Below, one piece after another: positions 57,648 through 64,000 of a stretch of DNA of 64,000 nt. The notes under the pieces are model-generated. The model was not told the DNA's origin, made no database searches, and saw only the letters and a list, made by a program, of their open reading frames with translations. The position numbers were made by a program, and so were the translations under genes. The stretch comes from CAYVHU01 sp964451415 (GTDB lineage Bacteria; Pseudomonadota; Alphaproteobacteria; Rhodospirillales; Magnetovibrionaceae). The stretch's first letter is position 1. Each line of letters begins with the position of its first letter. The stretch covers positions 1 to 64,000 of the forward strand of contig CAYVHU010000007.1 of NCBI GenBank assembly GCA_964451415.1, given 5' to 3'.

Positions 57648-58250
57648 GTGCCTGAACACGCCATACGACACGGCCCCGTTCGACGCGGCACCTTGTTTCT
57701 GGTGGTGGGTCCCAGCGGCGCCGGAAAGGAAAGCTTGATCAAAGGGGCCAAAGCCGCGCTTCGTCACGACGGACGCTTTATTTTTCCCCGCCGCTATATT
57801 ACCCGCCCGGCCATCCCGGGCACCACACCGGGCGCCGAAGACCATATTCCCGTTTCCGAGGATTTGTTCGACACCATGTTACAGCGCGCAAAACTGCCCC
57901 TGGAATGGCGCGCCCACAATTTCCGTTATGGCGTGCCCGCGTCCATTCATGAACACCTGAGCCGGGGACGCCATGTCATCTTGAACGTCTCGCTCACCGT
58001 TGTGGACCATGCGCGGAACACGCTGTCGCCGGTGTGCGTGCTTTGTATCAGCGTCACCCATGAGATTCTCGCCCAGCGCCTGCGCTCCCGGGGTCGGGAA
58101 TCGGAACGCGAAATTCAACGCCGTCTGGTACGCGCGCAAGAATACGCAATCACCGGCGAAGATGTCGTGACCATCGACAACAACGTCACGCAGGAAGAAT
58201 CCCTCACAACATTTTTAGAGACCATCTGCGCTACAAAGGAACCCTTCTGA
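57648..58250 (+). CDS. phnN: Ribose 1,5-bisphosphate phosphokinase PhnN (guanylate-kinase fold)
   Basis: PhnN phosphorylates ribose 1,5-bisphosphate to PRPP in phosphonate breakdown. The Walker A GPSGAGKESLI, RRYITRPAIPG, the FRYGVPASI segment and RLRSRGRE match the family. I prefer the GTG at 57648, since AAGAGGAA lies just before it; an ATG at 57630 would add six residues. No other phn gene is near, so it may act alone in PRPP supply. Confidence 0.87.
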   Translation: MPEHAIRHGPVRRGTLFLVVGPSGAGKESLIKGAKAALRHDGRFIFPRRYITRPAIPGTTPGAEDHIPVSEDLFDTMLQRAKLPLEWRAHNFRYGVPASIHEHLSRGRHVILNVSLTVVDHARNTLSPVCVLCISVTHEILAQRLRSRGRESEREIQRRLVRAQEYAITGEDVVTIDNNVTQEESLTTFLETICATKEPF

Positions 58251-58278
58251 GCAACACACTCCCTGCTTCCGGCCCTAA

Positions 58279-58309
58279 ACTTTCGTATTGAAACACGATA
58301 CTTTCGTAT
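58279..58309. promoter_or_regulatory. Tandem ACTTTCGTAT motif upstream of the hybrid kinase gene
   Basis: ACTTTCGTAT occurs at 58279-58288 and 58300-58309, exactly 21 bp (two helical turns) apart. The second copy is part of the dyad GATAC-TTTC-GTATC (58297-58310). Related copies occur upstream of the LuxR-type regulator gene at 62170, so this looks like a shared operator. Confidence 0.6.
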
Positions 58310-58342
58310 CACTCTTCCCATACCTATTCACGCTTGGCAAAA

Positions 58343-58426
58343 TCATCTTTTCAACACTAAGATCAAGGTGTTTAGGAAAATGGCCAGGAGGACCGTGAGG
58401 AGGGCGTGGTCGCACACACCGCACAT
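58343..58426 (-). CDS. 27-residue hydrophobic peptide with a strong Shine-Dalgarno
   Basis: A 28-codon frame runs from ATG 58424-58426 to TGA 58343-58345. The ribosome binding site GGAGGAGGAG (58434-58443 on the minus strand) is seven bases upstream, the strongest in the window. The peptide reads MCGVCDH, then a single hydrophobic helix ALLTVLLAIFLNTLILVL and ends KR, typical of a small single-span membrane protein. It could be a type I toxin-like peptide or a small regulator of the adjacent membrane kinase; neither is shown. Confidence 0.55.
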   Translation of the reverse strand: MCGVCDHALLTVLLAIFLNTLILVLKR

Positions 58427-58649
58427 GTTCTTTCTCCTCCTCCGATTTCTGATTCCGGCGCAGGCGTATTTCCCATCCGTTGTAAAAATAAAACCGGGCA
58501 TACAAAAAGGGTCTCAAAACAGTTTTAAACATCATCTTCGAAAGTATGTCGGCTTCAATGGGAAGGGATCGCAAGAGCCGGTGCCATCTAACCTTACTCA
58601 CAATCAAAACCCGGACTCTTGGCGCCGTAGTGCGCCAGAGGGCGAACGT

Positions 58650-61121
58650 ATGGAAAAAGTCAGCGCCATCCGGTTCTTGATGACTCTCGTGCTATCCGTT
58701 CTTCCTGTGCCCTTTCCGGTTTTCGCCGCCACGGACCTTCCGCGCACCACCACCACACTGACAAATGGGCCCATCATCGCCTTGCTGGCGGCTCTGTTGA
58801 TCGGGCTCACCTTGTTGATTTTTGTGACTTTGCGTCTGCGCGCCACAAAAAGACGGGCCCGCGAGGCGGAAACCATCCTGAAAACCGCCATCGAAAACAT
58901 TTCCGCGGGCTTTCTCATCTTCGATGAGCGCGATCGACTGGTGATGCGCAACGAGCAGATTTCACGCATGTACCCGAGTATTGCAGATTTATTCGTCCCC
59001 GGGGCCGTCTCCGCCGAGCTCGCACGCGCACTCAATGCAAGCGGCACCACCACCTCCACCGGCGAAGGCACGGTGCAGGACGGCGAGGGAGAATTCGAAG
59101 TACGCCTCAGCGACGGACGCTGGATCCAGCACCGCGACCGATCCCTGCCGGACGGGGGAACGGTCAGCATCCGTTCCGATATTACGGGGCTGAAAAACCG
59201 CGAAAGCGCTTTACGAGAAAGCGAACAGCGCTATCGCGCCCTGGTCGAACGCTCCCCCGTGGCCATCTTTGTTCACCGCGACAATGTCGTGTTGTACGCC
59301 AATACGGCGACGGCCAGGATCCTCGGCTACCGCAACGCCGCAGAGGTCCTCGGCAAAAATATTTTCGATCTGATTCATCCCGACAACCACCTTCTCGCCT
59401 ACCGACGGGTGAAACTCATCGAAGCCGATGACCGCCCCCTGCCCCAGGTGGACATGAAGTTCCAGCGCGCCGACGGAACCGTGGTTTATGTCGAAGACCA
59501 AATCACGCGCATCGAGTACAATGACACACCTGCGCTTGAAAGCATTTTGCGCGACATCACCGCACGTCGGCGCACCGAACGTGCGTTGATGGAAAGCGAG
59601 CGGCGCTTCCGCAATCTGTTCGAACTCGCCCCCGACGCCATCATCGTTCACAGCCAAGGCAATATCCTGTTTGCCAACGCCGCCGCAAGCCAGATGTTTT
59701 GCGTCAATCAAGACGACGACCTTTTCAACGTCAATATTCAGACCATCATCAAGGAACCGCAAGACTGCAACATCCTGAAGGCCGATCCCCTAAATATAAG
59801 AAAAGAGACCGGTGCGAAATCCTGTGTTCTGAAACGCCTTGACGGCAGATCTTTTGACGCCGAAGTGGTGAGCACACCAACCAATTATCACGGTGAAGAA
59901 GTCATTCAGAGCATTATCCGCGACGTCACCAAACGCAAACGCCTGGACGCTTCGATGATGCAGAATTCAAAACTGGCGGCCTTGGGCAGCATGGCGGCGG
60001 GTCTCGCCCATGAACTGAGCCAGCCCCTGAACATCATGCGTTTCGCCGCCGAAGGCGGGATGCTGAAAATGTCCAAGGGCAAGGCCAACGATGCCCTGCA
60101 CACACGCAATTACAATTTGATCCAGGATCAGGCCGAACGCATGGGCGAGATCATGGATAATATGCGCATTTTCAGCCGTAAAAATCCCGGCCCCATGCAT
60201 GACTTCGACTTAACACTGGCGGTACGAAACATCACCCATCTGGTGCGCAACCCCTACCGTATAGAAGATGTCCATATCGACTTGAAAGGTTCCGTATCGG
60301 GAATCATGGCCCATGGCAACACCATTCAGTTGGAACAGGTGATGCTGAACCTTCTGAATAACGCCCGCGACGCCATCCTCTACCATCGCAGCCGCACGCA
60401 AATCGACGAACCCGGACGGATCAACGTTGCATGTTCCGTCAACCCGTCACGCGATACGGCTATCGTTTCCGTCAAGGATAACGGCGGCGGCATCGACCCT
60501 GCCGATTTGGAATATATATTTGATCCTTTTTTTACCACCAAAGAGGAAGGCGCGGGAACGGGCTTGGGGTTGGCGCTGAGTTTTGAGATCATCACCTCCA
60601 TGTCGGGAACGCTCACCGCACACAGCACCAAAGACGGCGCGTGTTTCACCATCCGCCTGCCCTTGGTCGAAACGAAAAAAACATCAACAGCACCCCTGAC
60701 GCATGCGCATTCGGTCCCTATCGCAGCCCAGCCTAACAGACAGCCGGATCTACCCGTACCGTTCGTCAGTCGCCATATCCTGGTGGTGGAAGACGAGATC
60801 GAAGCCGCCCGGGCCATGGCGGATTTTCTTGAAGAAGAAGGGTTTTTCGTGTCCTTGGCGCACAATGGCCGTGACGGATTGGAATCCTACCGCGCGTTAC
60901 ATCCGGATATCGTGATCACCGATATCCGCCTGCCGGGGATGGACGGCACAGGCCTGATCAAGGCAATTCGCGCCGAGCAGCCGGAGTTGCCCATCATCGC
61001 CGTCACCGGCCATATGAGCAGCGGCGCACGCATCGACGCCGGGCCCGGCCTTAAGCCCGTCAAGGTTCTGCAAAAGCCGGTCAGCCTGATGACCTTGCGC
61101 CGAGAAATCGACAAGGCGTAG
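58650..61121 (+). CDS. Membrane hybrid sensor histidine kinase (3 PAS, HisKA, ATPase, receiver)
   Basis: At 823 residues it has an N-terminal signal-like segment and one membrane span (about 47-67), three PAS-like domains (about 76-180, 195-310, 320-430), a HisKA domain with the His in GLAHELSQPLN (near residue 452), an ATPase domain (LLNNARDAI, DNGGGIDP, GTGLGLAL) and a C-terminal receiver domain with the phosphoacceptor Asp in VITDIRLPGMDG (near 756). The ATG at 58650 has AGAGGG upstream. Two LuxR-type regulators follow, its likely partners. Confidence 0.9.
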   Translation: MEKVSAIRFLMTLVLSVLPVPFPVFAATDLPRTTTTLTNGPIIALLAALLIGLTLLIFVTLRLRATKRRAREAETILKTAIENISAGFLIFDERDRLVMRNEQISRMYPSIADLFVPGAVSAELARALNASGTTTSTGEGTVQDGEGEFEVRLSDGRWIQHRDRSLPDGGTVSIRSDITGLKNRESALRESEQRYRALVERSPVAIFVHRDNVVLYANTATARILGYRNAAEVLGKNIFDLIHPDNHLLAYRRVKLIEADDRPLPQVDMKFQRADGTVVYVEDQITRIEYNDTPALESILRDITARRRTERALMESERRFRNLFELAPDAIIVHSQGNILFANAAASQMFCVNQDDDLFNVNIQTIIKEPQDCNILKADPLNIRKETGAKSCVLKRLDGRSFDAEVVSTPTNYHGEEVIQSIIRDVTKRKRLDASMMQNSKLAALGSMAAGLAHELSQPLNIMRFAAEGGMLKMSKGKANDALHTRNYNLIQDQAERMGEIMDNMRIFSRKNPGPMHDFDLTLAVRNITHLVRNPYRIEDVHIDLKGSVSGIMAHGNTIQLEQVMLNLLNNARDAILYHRSRTQIDEPGRINVACSVNPSRDTAIVSVKDNGGGIDPADLEYIFDPFFTTKEEGAGTGLGLALSFEIITSMSGTLTAHSTKDGACFTIRLPLVETKKTSTAPLTHAHSVPIAAQPNRQPDLPVPFVSRHILVVEDEIEAARAMADFLEEEGFFVSLAHNGRDGLESYRALHPDIVITDIRLPGMDGTGLIKAIRAEQPELPIIAVTGHMSSGARIDAGPGLKPVKVLQKPVSLMTLRREIDKA

Positions 61122-61287
61122 GTTTCTCCCGTTTCCGCGAAGAAACTCCTGGTAAACACCTCTTTCCAAGACCATCTCTTGAACAGCACGGTTGCTTTTC
61201 TCCCATATTCGTCTCTACCATACGGGGAGAACATGAAAAGCGATCATAGATGCAGCAAACGTTGCTTCAAGGGGGGCATTTCCGCCG

Positions 61288-61953
61288 ATGCGCATTTTGT
61301 TTGCCGACGACCACACCATGGTCCGCGAGGGCATCAGACCCTTCTTGGAGGAACTGAGCAGCGACGGCGTTACGGTCATCGAAGCAGAAAGCCTGCCCAC
61401 CGCAAAAGCGCAGGCCGAAGGGGCGGGGAAATTGGACCTGATCTTGCTGGATCTCAAGATGCCCGGCATGAACGGTTACAACGGGATCAACGACTTTACG
61501 CACAGCCATCCCGACGTTCCCATCGTGATCTTGTCGGGGCACTACAATCGCAAGGACGTCCTGGCCGCCCTGGATCACGGCGTATCTGGTTATATTCCCA
61601 AAAATATCGGCGGCATGGCCATGGTCAATGCTTTACGTCTGGTTCTCGCGGGTGAAAAGTTTCTTCCGTCAGAGGCCTTTACGGAAAACGGACGCACCGA
61701 TGACAGTAGCGTGCTGAGTTCACACCAAGACGAGCAAATCGTGGACCCGCGTTTCACCATGTTGACGCAACGTGAGGCGGAAATTTTACGTCTTTTGGTG
61801 GATGGACTGACGAACAAACGCATTGCGCTTGAGCTAGGTCTCAAGGAAATCACCGTTAAAATCCACGTCCGTAACATCTACCGTAAAATCTGCGTCCAAA
61901 ACCGCGCCCAGGCCGTTAAGGCAACCCTGGAATCTGGCTGGTTTCACGCCTGA
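61288..61953 (+). CDS. LuxR/NarL-family response regulator (first copy)
   Basis: The 221-residue protein has a receiver domain (ILFADDHTMVREGIRPFLEE, phosphoacceptor Asp in LILLDLKMPGMNG, Lys in YIPKNIGG) and a GerE/LuxR helix-turn-helix (LTQREAEILRLLVDGLTNKRIA, EITVKIHVRNIYRKI). AAGGGGGG precedes the ATG. It lies 166 bp after the hybrid kinase on the same strand and is paralogous to the regulator at 62170. Confidence 0.93.
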   Translation: MRILFADDHTMVREGIRPFLEELSSDGVTVIEAESLPTAKAQAEGAGKLDLILLDLKMPGMNGYNGINDFTHSHPDVPIVILSGHYNRKDVLAALDHGVSGYIPKNIGGMAMVNALRLVLAGEKFLPSEAFTENGRTDDSSVLSSHQDEQIVDPRFTMLTQREAEILRLLVDGLTNKRIALELGLKEITVKIHVRNIYRKICVQNRAQAVKATLESGWFHA

Positions 61954-61983
61954 TCCTTCCCCCTCCCAACTGACAAAACCCAT

Positions 61984-62022
61984 ACTTTAGTATTACACAA
62001 ATCAAAGTGTTAATACGAAATT
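61984..62022. promoter_or_regulatory. Inverted ACTTTCGTAT-type motifs upstream of the second regulator
   Basis: ACTTTAGTAT (61984-61993) and, inverted, ATACGAAATT (62013-62022) each match the kinase-promoter motif at 9 of 10 positions. Between them GTATTACAC and GTGTTAATAC add a further dyad. The site is about 150 bp before the regulator start at 62170. Confidence 0.55.
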
Positions 62023-62169
62023 TCCTGTGCATACTACCTCCGCGCAGAGGATTTCATTTCGTTTTGTTGATAATATATGCCAATCGCTACTTCTCGCAAA
62101 ACGCGTGCTAAACGCTGACATCAGAGCGTTTTGCGACGACGTCATGCTTTCAAACAGGGATTGGCCACC

Positions 62170-62865
62170 ATGGATATCGTTCTTGCAGACGACCATACGC
62201 TGGTTCGAGACGGTCTTAGGCCCTTTTTGGAAGAGCTGGACGACAATGTCCTGGTCATCGAAGCGGAAAATTTAGAGCACGCATTGCGCGCCGGCGCGTC
62301 GGCTCACGACCTGCGCCTGATCATTCTGGACTTGGGAATGCCGGGTATGGACACCTTGAAGGGGGTGCGCAAAATGATGGAAACGTATCCTGCCACACCG
62401 GTGGTCATTTTGTCAGGCACCCACGATCAAGGCCTGATTCTCAAAGCCTTCAACATGGGCGTCGCAGGCTTTATTCCCAAAAGCGCCGGCAGCAACGTCA
62501 TGATGAGCGCGCTGAAATTGGTAATCGCCGGCGAACGCTTTATTCCCGCACATATTCTGGCAGGTGCCGGGAATGAACTGGCAGCGGACCTTGCGCATGG
62601 AATTTACGCCGATAACACGGCAAAAATCAACGAAACAGACCGATTGCAAAAGCTTTCCAAACGTGAACGCTCGGTGTTGGAACTTCTTGTCAACGGCATG
62701 ACCAACAAGGAAATCGCGCGCGCCATAGACCTGCAAGAAGCGACCATAAAAATTCATGTCAAGAATATCTATCGCAAAATGGGTGTAGCCAACCGCGCGC
62801 AAGCCGTACGCAGCGCCATCGAACCAGACTGGCATACCCCTCAGCCACTTCCGACGTCTCACTGA
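62170..62865 (+). CDS. LuxR/NarL-family response regulator (second copy)
   Basis: A 231-residue paralogue of the preceding regulator: receiver domain MDIVLADDHTLVRDGLRPFLEE with Asp in IILDLGMPGMD and Lys in FIPKSAGS, then LuxR helix-turn-helix LSKRERSVLELLVNGMTNKEIA and IKIHVKNIYRKMGV. I start at ATG 62170, with AGGGA upstream; a longer frame from 62131 adds a non-homologous basic stretch. The two regulators share most of their motifs, so this is a tandem duplication that diverged. Confidence 0.93.
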   Translation: MDIVLADDHTLVRDGLRPFLEELDDNVLVIEAENLEHALRAGASAHDLRLIILDLGMPGMDTLKGVRKMMETYPATPVVILSGTHDQGLILKAFNMGVAGFIPKSAGSNVMMSALKLVIAGERFIPAHILAGAGNELAADLAHGIYADNTAKINETDRLQKLSKRERSVLELLVNGMTNKEIARAIDLQEATIKIHVKNIYRKMGVANRAQAVRSAIEPDWHTPQPLPTSH

Positions 62866-62926
62866 AAATCACCGCGCTATCAGGCGCACCGTAAGCAAGT
62901 CTAAAAAGAAACCAAAGGAAACCAAG

Positions 62927-63127
62927 ATGATGCAACAACATGGAAACCATCCGATTGTTCAACTGAAACTAACAAGCCGGATGCTGCGTGAGCAAACATC
63001 CTTCGCCCAACGTCAAGCCGTAAACAACGCATCGCGCGCGCGCGATGCCTGTGAAAGCATTGCCGCGCTGAATATGGAAAGCTCCATGCGTCAATTACGC
63101 CAGATGATTGCATTGCTCACCAGTTGA
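62927..63127 (+). CDS. Small 66-residue protein of the signalling locus
   Basis: A frame with a good ribosome binding site (AAAGGA, seven to ten bases before ATG 62927) encodes a polar, helical protein (IVQLKLTSRMLREQTSFAQRQ, then RDACESIAALNMESSMRQLRQ). It has no membrane segment and no known domain. It lies between the LuxR-type regulators and a second hybrid kinase gene on the other strand. I regard it as a real gene of unknown function. Confidence 0.65.
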   Translation: MMQQHGNHPIVQLKLTSRMLREQTSFAQRQAVNNASRARDACESIAALNMESSMRQLRQMIALLTS

Positions 63128-63139
63128 AGACGGTGAAGA

Positions 63140-64000
63140 TCACGCATTTATGGCGTTGCGTGTTTCTGCGGGCGTTTCGCGTGCGAGTTGCAAGGTCCGC
63201 AGTTTTTGCGCCACAAGACTAAGACTGAACGGTTTATAGAGAATATCGGTAACCCCGGGAAGACCGTTTTGCATTTCAGAACTGTCCTGAACACCGCCTG
63301 TCATAATAAAAATCGGGATGTCGGGGGCGCGTGCGTGCAGGCGTCGCACCAATTCCTCACCCCCCATACCGGGCATTTTCATATCCGTGATCACGGCATC
63401 GGCAGGATCGGAGTCGAAAAGCTCTAAAGCTTCTTCTCCATTGTAAGCGATGTAAACCATGTAGCCCATTTCTTGTAAAAAATCGGCCAGAGTTTGTGCG
63501 GCGCCAATCTCGTCGTCGGCAACGAGAATCGTTGAAATCGCGTTGCGTCCCGATACGGATTCCCCACAGCCAGCATGGCTCGAGGTGGTACCGCCAGCGT
63601 GATTGGCGGCATTTTGATTGGTAAACAGCCATGCGGTTTCGTCCGCCTTGGGTAAGGTCAAAACAAAGCGTGCACCAGCAGATACGTTTGCGACTTCAAT
63701 CGTTCCCTTCATGCTCTGCACGATGCCGAAACTGATGGACAAGCCCAGTCCAGTACCGCTACTAGCGTCCTTGGTGGTGACGAAAGGCGCAAAAATATGG
63801 GGCAAAACGTCGTCGGGAATGCCACCGCCGGTGTCCTCGACTTCGATGACCACACCGCGCTCTTGTGCTTCGCGTACACGCACGGTGATCTGCCCCGCAG
63901 CGCCTGCACCATCGCCATTGCGCAAGCCCTGCGCCAAAATGGACTCCCGCGCGTTGCTCAACAAATTCAAGAGCACCTGTTCAAGGCGGGTGGCATGACC
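63140..64000 (-). CDS. Hybrid sensor histidine kinase, C-terminal part (cut by window edge)
   Basis: The frame runs without a stop to the window end; the 5' part lies outside. Visible are the histidine kinase ATPase domain (TRLEQVLLNLLSNARESIL, DTGGGIPDD, FAPFVTTKDASSGTGLGLSI) and a receiver domain (ILVADDEIGAAQTLADFLQE, phosphoacceptor in VITDMKMPGMGG, Lys in DILYKPFS). The arrangement equals that of the kinase at 58650, so the two are paralogues flanking the regulator pair. Confidence 0.9.
   Translation of the reverse strand, partial: GHATRLEQVLLNLLSNARESILAQGLRNGDGAGAAGQITVRVREAQERGVVIEVEDTGGGIPDDVLPHIFAPFVTTKDASSGTGLGLSISFGIVQSMKGTIEVANVSAGARFVLTLPKADETAWLFTNQNAANHAGGTTSSHAGCGESVSGRNAISTILVADDEIGAAQTLADFLQEMGYMVYIAYNGEEALELFDSDPADAVITDMKMPGMGGEELVRRLHARAPDIPIFIMTGGVQDSSEMQNGLPGVTDILYKPFSLSLVAQKLRTLQLARETPAETRNAINA

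Larger units (their letters stand above)
58251..58649. other. 399-bp region between phnN and the hybrid kinase gene
   Basis: It holds tandem ACTTTCGTAT motifs (58279-58309), a 27-residue minus-strand frame with a strong ribosome binding site (58343-58426), and about 200 bp before the kinase start without a clear promoter. A plus-strand open frame covers the region but its codons look random and it lacks a ribosome binding site. Confidence 0.55.

Noticed and set aside
58368..58649. 94-codon N-terminal extension of the hybrid kinase
   Set aside because: The ATG at 58650 has a good ribosome binding site and a proper membrane N-terminus; the upstream stretch is unlike protein and overlaps the minus-strand small peptide.

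Overview
This is a GC-rich chromosomal window from a free-living alphaproteobacterium, most likely Rhodospirillales-like. The evidence is a CcrM-type GANTC methyltransferase downstream of rnhB, a polyhydroxybutyrate (PHB) set (phaR, phaA, phaB, bdhA with a patatin, hbd, etfBA, ETF-QO), ornithine-lipid genes olsB-olsA, a B12-dependent ribonucleotide reductase, and the argH-lptM-lysA / ftsE-ftsX layout. The genus cannot be told from the sequence alone. No rRNA, CRISPR array, insertion sequence or prophage was seen; one tRNA (Gln-UUG) is present.

Layout. 1-1846: 3' part of a membrane-anchored adenylate/guanylate cyclase gene (-). 2054-7014: queuosine block queA-tgt-queF (+), queC-yhhQ (-), queG (+). 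7040-7855: exported formylglycine-generating-enzyme-like protein. 7864-10696: phaR (-) facing phaA-phaB (+). 10713-14742: glutathione genes (GST, gloB), a methyltransferase, and metX-metW. 14867-17750: chorismate mutase, hisC-type aminotransferase and prephenate dehydrogenase. 17773-19548: DUF2125 protein and ChaC. 19545-25392: nrdJ, plsC, ydcF, ftsX, ftsE. 25531-29407: zinc-ribbon membrane protein, lysA, lptM, argH. 29590-36833: a PAS histidine kinase, an EEP-family hydrolase, aminopeptidase P, a degenerate GIY-YIG-like protein and a PAS-GGDEF diguanylate cyclase. 36850-42028: cobalamin adenosyltransferase, etfBA, hbd, olsBA. 42039-46797: bdhA, patatin, dCMP deaminase, ccrM, rnhB and an unknown protein. 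46904-51522: two rSAM/selenodomain-type transferases, moaB, a lytic transglycosylase and uracil-DNA glycosylase. 51598-56173: ETF-QO, TPR lipoprotein-like protein, ispE and tRNA-Gln. 56159-57304: a lower-GC EamA transporter and a truncated reading frame abutting the tRNA. 57648-64000: phnN, then a signalling locus of two hybrid histidine kinases, two LuxR-type response regulators, a 66-residue protein and a very short hydrophobic peptide.

Functional links. QueG, NrdJ and the PduO-type adenosyltransferase together point to a cell that relies on cobalamin. PHB synthesis (phaAB), its regulator (phaR) and its re-oxidation route (bdhA, hbd, ETF, ETF-QO) are spread through the window. Ornithine lipids (olsBA), c-di-GMP, cAMP/cGMP and several PAS sensor kinases point to a strongly environment-sensing lifestyle.

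The least explained signals are: a repeated ACTTTCGTAT-type motif shared by the promoter regions of a hybrid kinase and a LuxR regulator; the 27-residue hydrophobic peptide with a near-perfect ribosome binding site beside it; triple GANTC clusters upstream of ccrM and of an unknown gene; DnaA-box-like sites next to an AT-rich tract upstream of nrdJ; and a double palindrome in which two convergent genes both end.
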